DNA of 50,291 nt from Mucilaginibacter polytrichastri (GTDB lineage Bacteria > Bacteroidota > Bacteroidia > Sphingobacteriales > Sphingobacteriaceae). Under the pieces are notes generated by a model, which saw only the letters and a list, made by a program, of their open reading frames with translations, was not told the origin of the DNA and searched no databases. A program made the translations under genes and the position numbers. Below are positions 18,082 to 25,599 of this stretch, piece after piece (positions within the stretch are counted from its first letter, which is position 1; each line of letters starts with the position of its first letter). The stretch lies in contig NZ_MPPL01000001.1 of assembly GCF_001911425.1 (NCBI RefSeq), positions 1,588,902 through 1,639,192 of the forward strand, written 5' to 3'.

Positions 18082-19022
18082 TGTGGGATGCCGAAACAAG
18101 TTCGGCACGACGGCGAATATGTTGGGGGGCAAACAAAGAGGGGTTATCCAACCCTTTTTAATCCGTATTTTTCTATCTTGCTATACAGGTGGCTTCGCTG
18201 TGTATCTATATACAATCCGTCATGCCGAACTTGTTTCGGCATCCCCCAGGACGGGTATAAGATATACTTTTCACAGATTTAGCAAGTGGGATGCCGAAAC
18301 AAGTTCGGCACGACTGCAGATATATTAGGGGGCTAACAAAAGGGGTTATTCACCCCTTTTTAATCCGTATTTTTCAATCTTGCTATACAGGTGGCTTCGC
18401 TGTGTATCAATATACAATCTGTCATGCCGAACTTGTTTTGGCATCCCATCTGCTTAGTATACGACACACCATTTCACAGCCTGTCTGTAGGATGTCGAAA
18501 CAAGTTCGGTACGACGGCGAATATGTTGGGGGGACAAACAAAGTGGGGTTATTCACCCCCTTTTTATCCGTATTTTTCTATCTTGCTATACAGGTGGCTT
18601 CGCCGTGTATCTATATACAATCTGTCATGCCGAACTTGTTTCGGCATCCCACAGGACGGGTATAAGATATACTTTTAGCAGATTTAGCAAGTGGGATGCC
18701 GAAACAAGTTCGGCACGACGGCAAATATATTAGGGGGCAAACAAAAAGGGGTTATTCACCCCTTTTTAATCCGTATTTTTCAATCTTGCTATACAGGTGG
18801 CTTCGCTGTATAGCTATATACAATCCGTCATGCCGAACTTGTTTCGGCATCCCACAGGACGGGTATAAGATATACTTTTCACAGATTTAGCAAGTGGGAT
18901 GCCGAAACAAGTTAGGCACGACGGCGGATATGTTGTGGGGGCAAACAAAAAGGGGTTATTCACCCCTTTTTAATCCGTATTTTTCAATCTTGCTGTATAA
19001 GTGGCTTCGCTGTATATCTATA
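18082..19022. repeat. Five-unit ~203-bp tandem array containing copies of the response-regulator 3' end
   Basis: Units start with the palindrome GGGATG(C)CGAA at 18085, 18288, 18489, 18693 and 18896, so the period is 201-204 bp. Each unit has, in order: the palindrome, a GGGGGCAAACAAA lead, an A/T-flanked hairpin AGGGGTTATTCACCCCTT, and about 70 bp matching the 3' end of the response-regulator gene. The four upstream units then have an inverted palindrome and a spacer. In unit 5 the 3'-end segment is the gene itself (18946-19022). The copies are at about 18136-18211, 18336-18412, 18540-18616 and 18743-18819. The spacer of unit 2 has diverged. Units 2 and 4 keep the C-terminal reading frame SHLYSKIEKYGLKRGE-stop; units 1 and 3 alter its end. 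Confidence 0.92.
18946..18975 (-). terminator. Intrinsic terminator overlapping the response-regulator stop codon
   Basis: On either strand the arms AAAAAGGGG and CCCCTTTTT enclose a 7-base loop TTATTCA (TGAATAA on the coding strand). The gene's last codons (Lys-Arg-Gly-Glu) and its TAA lie inside the stem and loop. The same hairpin is present in four further copies downstream in the tandem array. Confidence 0.8.
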
Positions 19023-20338
19023 TCGTCTGCAGTTTTAGATACGTTCCAGTTGTTTTTTTCGAGCTTAAACTTAATGTATTCGCGCTCGGCAAAATCTTTA
19101 TACTCCTGGAAGTTTTTAAACTGTTCGAAATCTGTTTTAGGTTCGGCAACAGCTGTAGCGGCGGTAATAGTAGCCGGGGCAGATGGGTTGGCAAAAGCCT
19201 TTACATCACCATCGGTAATCACCTTGTCGCTCAGTATAATTAAACGTTCAACCATGTTGCGCAGCTCGCGGATGTTACCACTCCATGGCAGGGCCTTCAG
19301 GGCTTCCATCGCAGGCTCAGAGAAGCGTTTAACCGGCATGCCATATTCTGTGCAAATCTCTTCTAAAAAGTTCTGTGTAATCAATGGTATATCGTCGCGG
19401 CGCTCGGTAAGCGGTGGTACATGGATCAGTATCACACTCAGGCGGTGGTACAAATCCATCCGGAAGTTACCGTCTTCAATTTCTTTCAGCAAATCTTTGT
19501 TGGTTGCCGCCACTACACGTACATCAACTTCAATTTCCTTTTCGCCACCCACACGGGTAATCTTACTTTCTTGCAGGGCACGCAATACTTTGGCCTGGGC
19601 CGACTGGCTCATGTCGCCAATCTCATCCAAAAATAAAGTACCGCCATTGGCCGATTCAAATTTACCGATCCGCTGTTTTACAGCCGAGGTAAACGAGCCT
19701 TTTTCGTGGCCAAATAGTTCACTCTCAATTAATTCAGACGGGATAGCCGCGCAGTTAACCTCAATTAAAGGTGCATTAACACGGTTAGATTTTTCGTGCA
19801 GCCAGCGTGCAACCAGCTCTTTACCACTACCGTTGGCACCGGTAATTAATACGCGGGCATCAGTAGGTGCAACACGCTCTATCGTTTCTTTAATTTTAAC
19901 AATAGATTGTGAGTTACCCAGTATAGGGCGAACCTTTGAAACCTTGCGTTTTAATACCTTAGCTTCGGTTACCAAACTTCCTCTATCCAGGGCGTTGCGT
20001 ACGGTAATCAGCAGGCGGTTTAAGTCTGGTGGTTTCGATATAAAATCAAAGGCCCCTTTTTTGCTGGCTTCAACGGCAGTTTCAACTGTACCGTGGCCGG
20101 ATATCATGATAAAAGGCAGGTCGGGCTTAATTAATAAACCTTCTGTTAATACCTCCATGCCGTCCATGCGGTTCATTTTAATATCACACAATACCAGGTC
20201 AAAATCGTTTTTACGAATCAGTTCTAATCCGTCAATACCATTATCAATGTCTTCTACCTGGTAGTCTTCGTATTCCAAAATCTCCCTGAGCGTATTGCGT
20301 ATCGCGCGCTCGTCATCTATTATTAAAACTTTAGCCAT
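18956..20338 (-). CDS. Sigma-54-dependent response regulator, NtrC family
   Basis: 460-aa regulator with three domains. Receiver: residues 1-120, acidic pair D8/D9 and phospho-acceptor D52 in LVLCDIKM. AAA+ ATPase: about 140-370, with Walker A GANGSGKE, FLDEIGDM as Walker B and an arginine-finger region LPWSGNIRELRNMVERL. C-terminal Fis-type HTH: about 415-460, ending SHLYSKIEKYGLKRGE. The sigma-54-contacting GAFTGA loop reads GSFTSA, a departure from consensus. The 3' end is duplicated in the neighbouring tandem array and its stop codon is inside its terminator. No cognate kinase is adjacent; the nearest is the hybrid kinase at 21.5 kb. Target genes are unknown. Confidence 0.92.
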   Translation of the reverse strand: MAKVLIIDDERAIRNTLREILEYEDYQVEDIDNGIDGLELIRKNDFDLVLCDIKMNRMDGMEVLTEGLLIKPDLPFIMISGHGTVETAVEASKKGAFDFISKPPDLNRLLITVRNALDRGSLVTEAKVLKRKVSKVRPILGNSQSIVKIKETIERVAPTDARVLITGANGSGKELVARWLHEKSNRVNAPLIEVNCAAIPSELIESELFGHEKGSFTSAVKQRIGKFESANGGTLFLDEIGDMSQSAQAKVLRALQESKITRVGGEKEIEVDVRVVAATNKDLLKEIEDGNFRMDLYHRLSVILIHVPPLTERRDDIPLITQNFLEEICTEYGMPVKRFSEPAMEALKALPWSGNIRELRNMVERLIILSDKVITDGDVKAFANPSAPATITAATAVAEPKTDFEQFKNFQEYKDFAEREYIKFKLEKNNWNVSKTADDIDIQRSHLYSKIEKYGLKRGE

Positions 20339-20414
20339 TATGTAGTGTAAATGCAGGTAATATTTGAGGTGCTAATATATTAATTGTATAGTAAATTAAA
20401 CACCGGCCTTTTTG

Positions 20415-20456
20415 TTTTAAAAAAATAACCCTTTCCGAAAAATCGAAAAGGGTATT
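20415..20456 (-). terminator. Intrinsic terminator of rnpB
   Basis: Read on the minus strand, the hairpin ACCCTTTTCGA...TCGGAAAGGGT is followed by a run of T residues. It lies just past the predicted 3' end of RNase P RNA. Confidence 0.85.
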
Positions 20457-20459
20457 AAC

Positions 20460-20844
20460 CAGCAGCAAAGCTGTAAGCCGGGTTCTGTGTTGCCCTGGTG
20501 GGCACTTTCTATCATTAATCTGTTCCTGAACATTGCTGCCAGGCTCTAACAACCTACCCATCCTGACCATGTTACTCAATAACATATAAAAGCGAGCAGC
20601 TTTAAATTCAGGACCTATTTGGTTTTTCAACTCCTGAGGTTTACCGCCATCCCGGTCGCCCGGTAATGCCGTGAGCTCTTACCTCACGTTTTCACCCTTA
20701 CCCCAACAAGTTGGGGCGGTATATTTTCTGTGGCACTTGCTGTCACCGGCTGGTACGGTGCCTTCCCGTTAGGAAGCAGGATGCTCTGTGTTGCCCGGAC
20801 TTTCCTCCGCCCGCCCGAAAGCAAAGCAGCGATAGAACGTTTTG
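20460..20844 (-). ncRNA. rnpB: RNase P RNA (bacterial type A)
   Basis: Catalytic RNA that removes 5' leaders from tRNA precursors. Conserved elements on the minus strand: GGCGGGCGGAGGAAAGTCC near the 5' end, the GGAAGGCACCG...CCGGTGACAG helices, the central GGGTAAGGGTGAAAACGTG with GGTAAGAGCTCACG, GCGACCGGG, and the 3' segment ACAGAACCCGGCTTACAG. About 385 nt, a normal type A length. The 3' end is set by a following intrinsic terminator; the 5' end is set from the promoter box and is accurate to perhaps 10 bases. Short open frames across it are spurious. Confidence 0.95.
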
Positions 20845-20849
20845 CATTG

Positions 20850-20857
20850 CAAAGATA
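20850..20857 (-). promoter_or_regulatory. Predicted rnpB promoter, -7 box TATCTTTG
   Basis: Minus strand TATCTTTG matches TAnnTTTG immediately upstream of the RNase P RNA. The -33 element is not evident. Between here and 21133 (about 276 bases) the sequence is AT-rich and holds no supported gene. Confidence 0.55.
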
Positions 20858-21133
20858 GGGTTTTTGATTTGTTGATGCGAGAATAATGGTTTACTGAAGA
20901 GATAATTTGCTGATTAGTTGATTGAAAAAAGATTGCTTTTGCTAATAAATAAGGCTGATTGTATGCGAAAAAGCAACAAATAATACCGCTTGTTATAAAA
21001 TTACTAAATCATTAAATACATAAACAATCTGTTAAATAACAGCGTTTTTATAAGTACCAATTAACCAATTAACAACATAGCGTAAACCGCATTAAGCAAT
21101 AATTAATATAGTTTGCTCGCTTATCAATAAATT

Positions 21134-21319
21134 ATGAAATCATTATTAATGACCGATGCGTACAACAACGCAGAAGAGTTGAAAGCTTCTTTAGAAGCAG
21201 ACCTGGAGATTATGGCATCTTTTGAAAAACTAATGGAACTTGAAGAGCAGGTTGAGCAAAAGGTAGCAGGCAAGAAGAAAGGTACTGTTAGCCAGATGCC
21301 ATATCGCAGAACGGCATAA
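21134..21319 (+). CDS. Small charged helical protein, unknown function
   Basis: 61-aa frame MKSLLMTDAYNN.., rich in Glu, Lys, Leu and Met, predicted to be one or two amphipathic helices (residues 12-46) with a basic tail GKKKG. No signal peptide or cysteine. An AT-rich upstream region includes ATAGTTTG at about 21109-21116, close to the TAnnTTTG box, 17 bases before the ATG. A GCCCAA/TTGGGC hairpin follows at 21373-21396. No family recognised. A competing frame on the other strand (21124-21378) lacks such context. It may be a short regulatory or peptide-precursor gene; this is speculative. Confidence 0.5.
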   Translation: MKSLLMTDAYNNAEELKASLEADLEIMASFEKLMELEEQVEQKVAGKKKGTVSQMPYRRTA

Positions 21320-21477
21320 GTAAATCGCAAATTCGCTGATCTTATCAATAGCTTTTGCTTTTTACAAACCGGGCCCAAATTATGGCTGCCTTGGGCTTAT
21401 TATCTTCTTACTGAATAATCTTCAGCTTATTACCTGGTTATGGTAATTGTAACGGCCAATTTTATGTTTTCTGATAT

Positions 21478-23955
21478 TTATTTATTCAGCTTGCCTTTCC
21501 ACAAGTTAAACTTGTAGTAAAAGCTATCAAAGTCAAAGGGTTTGGTAATATAATCGTCCATGCCGGCGGCAAGGCAATTTTCCCGGTCCTTTTCATATGC
21601 GCCTGCTGTCATGGCTATAATAATGGGCCTTTTATCGCCGTACGCTTCAATAATTTTACGGGTAGCCTGCAGGCCATCCATTTCGGGCATTTGTATGTCC
21701 ATCATTACCATGTCGTAATGCTGGCGTTGCAGGGATGATAATACTTCCAATCCGTTTGATACCATATCGCAAACGATGCCGATATTTTTTAAAGCTTTGG
21801 CTACAATTTTTTGATTAATGATATTGTCTTCGGCAACCAGTACGCTGATGTTACTTTCGTTAACAGAAGGCGTTACTACCGATGTAACAGGATCTGGTTT
21901 TTTAGTTTTTTGTGCTTGCGATAATTTATCAACCAGCATTTTATGAAAGTAATGCTGCTTAATTGGTTTATCCAGTACGGCGGCAAATAATTTCAGATCG
22001 TCTTTACGCTCTTCGGGGAAGTGCATGGCTGAGCTGAATAGCACCAGCGGTGTTGCTGTACCGTATTTATGGATAATATGATTAGCCACCTCAATACCGT
22101 CCATCTCCGGCATCAGCATATCAATAACCACAATATCGTACTGGTAATTTGCCATGGCATTTATACCCTCAAGCGGGTTATCAAATACATCGGCATGCAT
22201 GCCCCATTGTTCGCAATGGCCTTTTAGTATGCGCAGGTTGGTTTTATTGTCATCAATAATGAGGGCTGTTTTGCCAATCAGGTCTTTGAGCTGGTTTACA
22301 GCCTTGTACTCTTTAATTTGTGCGTTGGCATTAAGCTTTATCGTGAATCTAAATGTTGTACCTACGCCAACTTCACTCTCTACCCAAATACGGCCTTGCA
22401 TTTTCTCAATCAGCCTTGCGCTAATGGCCAGGCCGAGGCCGGTACCGCCATATTTGCGGGTGGTTGATGAATCTACCTGCGAGAAGGAGTTAAACAGCTT
22501 GTGCATCTTATCTGCCGGGATCCCAATTCCGCTGTCTTTCACAGCAAACTCAAGCTCGTAGTTACCGCCATTTTTGGCTGAAAGATTAATGCTGGTTAAA
22601 ATTTCGCCGGTATTGGTAAACTTAATGGCATTACCCACCAGGTTTACCACAATTTGCCGCAGGCGGGTCATGTCGCCAATCACCTCTAAGGGTACGGCAG
22701 GGTCAATCTGGTATAGCAGGTCAATATCTTTTTCCTGGGCCTTAAAAGCCAGCAGGTCATAAGTTTCTTCAATAATTTTGTGGATGAAGAAAGGATGCTC
22801 TTCCAGCTCCAGCTTGCCCGATTCTATCTTCGAGAAATCAAGGATCTCGTTAATGATCTCTAACAGGCTTTCGGCACTGATGCGGATCGATTCAACAAAG
22901 TCAAACTGTTCTTCATCAAGTTGGGTATTACTCAGCAGGCTGGTCATCCCCATTACCCCATTCATCGGCGTGCGGATCTCATGGCTCATATTGGCCAAAA
23001 ACTCCGACTTGGCCCTGTTTTGTTCCTCTGCCAGGCGGCTTTTTTCTTCCAACTGTATGTTGAGGTCTTTCAGATGTTCATCATATAGATATTGCTGGGT
23101 TACGTCATCAAAGGTCCACAGCATGCCGCTCACATATTCAGATACGGTGGGGGTACAGTAAACGTTTAATACAAAAAAAACCGGTTCGGTAAATAGCCAT
23201 TTCCAATCGCTAACGCTTTTATCTTTAGCCTTAAAAATCTCCATCCCCCGCCGGGCAATCTCATCTTTATTGCTGGCTCTGGCACGCAGCTGCTGCATAG
23301 CTGCCGATAATTGTATGGGTGCAACGTTGCCACCATTAATGTTAAATAGTTTAGAGGCCTGGCCATTAATCCAGCTATTGTTGCCGCTGTCATCAATAAA
23401 AACAATGCTTTGCGGTACTGTTTGTAATATGGCGTTAAAGCGGACTTTCAGCTCTTCGAGCGAATAATACGTACGGGTTAGGCGGATGGTTTCGTTGATC
23501 TTATTTAAACAGGCTGTAGCAAATTCTTTAAAGTCGTCGCTAAAATCAAATTTGTTTTCCCAGGTTAGCAGTATGTACCCGTTAATGTCTAATTGTTTAA
23601 CAGGCAAGGCCATTAAACAAAGCGGCTGGCCTACTAGATCCAGCAGTTTGGCCGGGAGGTTCTCTGCCGGGTTTTCAAAGCAATGTGGTTCGCCATCTTT
23701 AGTAAGGTTGCTTAATAACTCAGGGTCAATGTAGGTTGTATCATCTTTAGTGGTATTTGTACCGATAACCCTTGTGGTAAGTGCATCTTCGTTTTTAACC
23801 AGTACAACATGGTCTGCGCCGGATAATTGCTGCAAGTATACCATACTGCGCTGCATTACACCAAACCATTCCTGGTAGGTTTCAACAACGCCAATGCGGG
23901 CAATAAAAATCAATGCCTGCCTGGCCCAATTAATAGGATTGGTATTTTGCTGCAA
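21478..23955 (-). CDS. Hybrid sensor histidine kinase with two receiver domains
   Basis: 825-aa cytoplasmic hybrid kinase. N-terminal GAF-like region (about 20-165), PAS domain (about 170-295), coiled coil, HisKA with the H-box ANMSHEIRTPMNGV (His about 324), HATPase with GTGLGLAISARLIEKM, receiver 1 (Asp in VVIDMLMPEMDG, about 615) and receiver 2 (Asp in MVMMDIQMPEMDG, about 751). No membrane segment is seen. The start is TTG at 23955: the frame has a stop three codons upstream and the first ATG is 33 codons in. It begins 6 bases after the RsbQ-like hydrolase stop, so translation is probably coupled, and the two likely form one sensory unit. Confidence 0.93.
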   Translation of the reverse strand: MQQNTNPINWARQALIFIARIGVVETYQEWFGVMQRSMVYLQQLSGADHVVLVKNEDALTTRVIGTNTTKDDTTYIDPELLSNLTKDGEPHCFENPAENLPAKLLDLVGQPLCLMALPVKQLDINGYILLTWENKFDFSDDFKEFATACLNKINETIRLTRTYYSLEELKVRFNAILQTVPQSIVFIDDSGNNSWINGQASKLFNINGGNVAPIQLSAAMQQLRARASNKDEIARRGMEIFKAKDKSVSDWKWLFTEPVFFVLNVYCTPTVSEYVSGMLWTFDDVTQQYLYDEHLKDLNIQLEEKSRLAEEQNRAKSEFLANMSHEIRTPMNGVMGMTSLLSNTQLDEEQFDFVESIRISAESLLEIINEILDFSKIESGKLELEEHPFFIHKIIEETYDLLAFKAQEKDIDLLYQIDPAVPLEVIGDMTRLRQIVVNLVGNAIKFTNTGEILTSINLSAKNGGNYELEFAVKDSGIGIPADKMHKLFNSFSQVDSSTTRKYGGTGLGLAISARLIEKMQGRIWVESEVGVGTTFRFTIKLNANAQIKEYKAVNQLKDLIGKTALIIDDNKTNLRILKGHCEQWGMHADVFDNPLEGINAMANYQYDIVVIDMLMPEMDGIEVANHIIHKYGTATPLVLFSSAMHFPEERKDDLKLFAAVLDKPIKQHYFHKMLVDKLSQAQKTKKPDPVTSVVTPSVNESNISVLVAEDNIINQKIVAKALKNIGIVCDMVSNGLEVLSSLQRQHYDMVMMDIQMPEMDGLQATRKIIEAYGDKRPIIIAMTAGAYEKDRENCLAAGMDDYITKPFDFDSFYYKFNLWKGKLNK

Positions 23956-23961
23956 AGGATA

Positions 23962-24768
23962 TTAAATAAAAGATTTAACTGCCTTAATAACTTCCTGGGG
24001 TGCACTTATGTGTGGGAAATGCCCCTTAGCATCCAGGTATTGCAGGGTGCTGCCATTAATATTGTGATGCAGGTATTCGGCTACTTCGCTTGGTACGGCA
24101 ATGTCATGCTGCGTTTGCAGCAGCAGGGTATTTTTTTGAAATTTTGTGATCTCCTTACGTATATCAGATTCAAAGATCACCTTGGCTACAGCCAAAGCAA
24201 TATCGGGCCTGATAGCCGAAAGCGTACCTGCAAAGTGTGCGCCCAGTTCGGGTTTATCGGGGTTGTCCATCGCTACAGATGAGAAACCGCTTGCCCAGGC
24301 ATAATAATTGGTTGTCATAGCCTCGTACATACTATCTAAAGCAGGCTGATTAAAGCCGCCGGTATACTGCTCATGCTCATCGTTTAAATAACGTGGCGAA
24401 GCACCTACGAAAACTACTTTCGAGAAATATTTCGGGTCTTTAACAGAAGCCAGCAGCGTGATCATAGAACTTACCGAATGTGCAACAACAACGGCATCCT
24501 CCAATTCCAGATCTGCAGCTATGGCAAGCAGGTCATCGGCATAGGTATTTAATGTATTGTATTTAATGGGGCTGTAGGCATTTAGGTCGGCATTGCCGCC
24601 GCCAACGTTATCAAAAAGCACCAGGCGATAATCATCTTTAAATGCTTGTTTTACATTGTTCCATGAGGTTTGGTCGGTACCAAAGCCATTGGCAAATACA
24701 ATGGTTTTAGCTGCATTAGTATTGCCTTCGATACTAATGTTATTCTTTTTTTGCAGGTTTGGGGTCAT
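23962..24768 (-). CDS. RsbQ-like alpha/beta hydrolase
   Basis: 268-aa alpha/beta hydrolase. The catalytic triad is visible: S98 in VVAHSVSSM, D222 in TQHDIAVP and H250 in AKGHFPHISAP. FANGFGTDQTSW is the oxyanion loop, and YRLVLFDNVGGGN resembles RsbQ closely. In Bacillus subtilis RsbQ works with the PAS domain of phosphatase RsbP to signal energy stress; plant KAI2/D14 receptors share the fold. Here the partner would be the PAS-containing hybrid kinase that starts 6 bases downstream. This partnership is inferred from operon layout. No signal peptide. It could simply be a metabolic esterase, but the RsbQ likeness and context argue for signalling. Confidence 0.87.
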   Translation of the reverse strand: MTPNLQKKNNISIEGNTNAAKTIVFANGFGTDQTSWNNVKQAFKDDYRLVLFDNVGGGNADLNAYSPIKYNTLNTYADDLLAIAADLELEDAVVVAHSVSSMITLLASVKDPKYFSKVVFVGASPRYLNDEHEQYTGGFNQPALDSMYEAMTTNYYAWASGFSSVAMDNPDKPELGAHFAGTLSAIRPDIALAVAKVIFESDIRKEITKFQKNTLLLQTQHDIAVPSEVAEYLHHNINGSTLQYLDAKGHFPHISAPQEVIKAVKSFI

Positions 24769-24921
24769 TGCGTTAAAATAAGGATCGGAGTATTTACGTT
24801 AAAAACCGAAGATAAGATTTCGGCTTTGAATAAAATGTTATCTGATTACATTATTTAATCACTTTTTATAATAATTACTGTTAAAATTAATGCCAGGCTG
24901 ATCTGCGTGGTATTGTAATGT

Positions 24922-25539
24922 TTAATCGGTTTCGATATTTAATATTTGCTTCATCCATATGGGTATCAGCCGTCTGCGTTCTGCCATAACCCTGCCAAAT
25001 TCTTCGGTATCCATAACACCCGATTTAACGAGCACATTTTTGCCCAGAAAAGGAAAGAGGATCATCCCCATCAAGTTCATCATTACATGCACGGGTTCAA
25101 AATCAAACTTCCCGGCTGCATTTAGTGCATGTACTTGTTTAGCAAACACAGAGCTTTGCGCGTTTTTTATATTAGCCACCATGGGCGACTGCATCGAAGC
25201 CGACATTACCTCGTTTACCATAAAAACCGGGAAATCGGGGTTTTGCGAAATCATATCGATGTAATGCCCAACTAAAAGATCAATTTTTTCGCCCAGCGTA
25301 GTATCGTGGTTATTTACAACCGGTTGTATCTGGTCAAAAAGCTGTTGGACGGTTTCGGTCATAATTAAATCGAACAGCTTCTCTTTACTGCGGAAATAAT
25401 AATTTACCAGCGATAGGTTAATGTCTGCTTCGGCAGCAATATCACGCACGGTAGTGGCTGCAAAGCCCTTCCGGGTAAACACTGCTTTGGCTGCATCTTT
25501 AATTTTATCTTCTGTGCTGATCTCTGCCGCTGTAGTCAT
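24922..25539 (-). CDS. TetR-family transcriptional regulator
   Basis: 205-aa repressor-type protein. N-terminal HTH at about residues 10-57: IKDAAKAVFTRKGFAATTVRDIAAEADINLSLVNYYFRSKEKLF contains the TetR signature with the recognition helix ending NYYF. The C-terminal helical region should bind an unknown ligand and mediate dimerisation. It lies 60 bases downstream of the MFS exporter gene on the same strand and has its own predicted promoter. The likely target is the palindrome-rich exporter promoter at 27.2 kb. The effector is not predictable. Confidence 0.93.
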   Translation of the reverse strand: MTTAAEISTEDKIKDAAKAVFTRKGFAATTVRDIAAEADINLSLVNYYFRSKEKLFDLIMTETVQQLFDQIQPVVNNHDTTLGEKIDLLVGHYIDMISQNPDFPVFMVNEVMSASMQSPMVANIKNAQSSVFAKQVHALNAAGKFDFEPVHVMMNLMGMILFPFLGKNVLVKSGVMDTEEFGRVMAERRRLIPIWMKQILNIETD

Positions 25540-25558
25540 TGTTAAAAATATTTATGCC

Positions 25559-25566
25559 CAAATTTA
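25559..25566 (-). promoter_or_regulatory. Predicted tetR-type gene promoter, -7 box TAAATTTG
   Basis: Minus strand TAAATTTG matches TAnnTTTG and is identical to the -7 box of the exporter promoter. It lies in the 60-base gap between the exporter stop and the regulator ATG at 25539. No palindrome is seen around it, so it may be constitutive. Pattern match only. Confidence 0.4.
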
Positions 25567-25599
25567 TGCAATGTAGGGGATATACATAATGTAATGATT

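Noticed and set aside
18083..18890. Several similar 64-124-codon frames beginning MPKQVRHD or MGCRNK
   Set aside because: They are readings of the palindrome array itself and repeat with the unit; similar spurious peptides are expected wherever this palindrome occurs.
18082..18955. CRISPR array
   Set aside because: The period is about 203 bp, whole units are similar with no short unique spacers between short repeats, and no cas gene is present.
18894..20264. Long open frame on the plus strand opposite the sigma-54 response regulator
   Set aside because: It runs antisense to an unmistakable response regulator, begins inside the palindrome array and has a composition typical of a shadow frame (Ser/Arg-rich).
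20331..20630. 99-codon minus-strand frame
   Set aside because: It overlaps the RNase P RNA and its terminator; the RNA signature explains the conservation.
21124..21378. 84-codon minus-strand frame opposite the small 61-aa gene
   Set aside because: The sense frame has a better start, promoter-like box and amphipathic helix pattern; the antisense frame has none.
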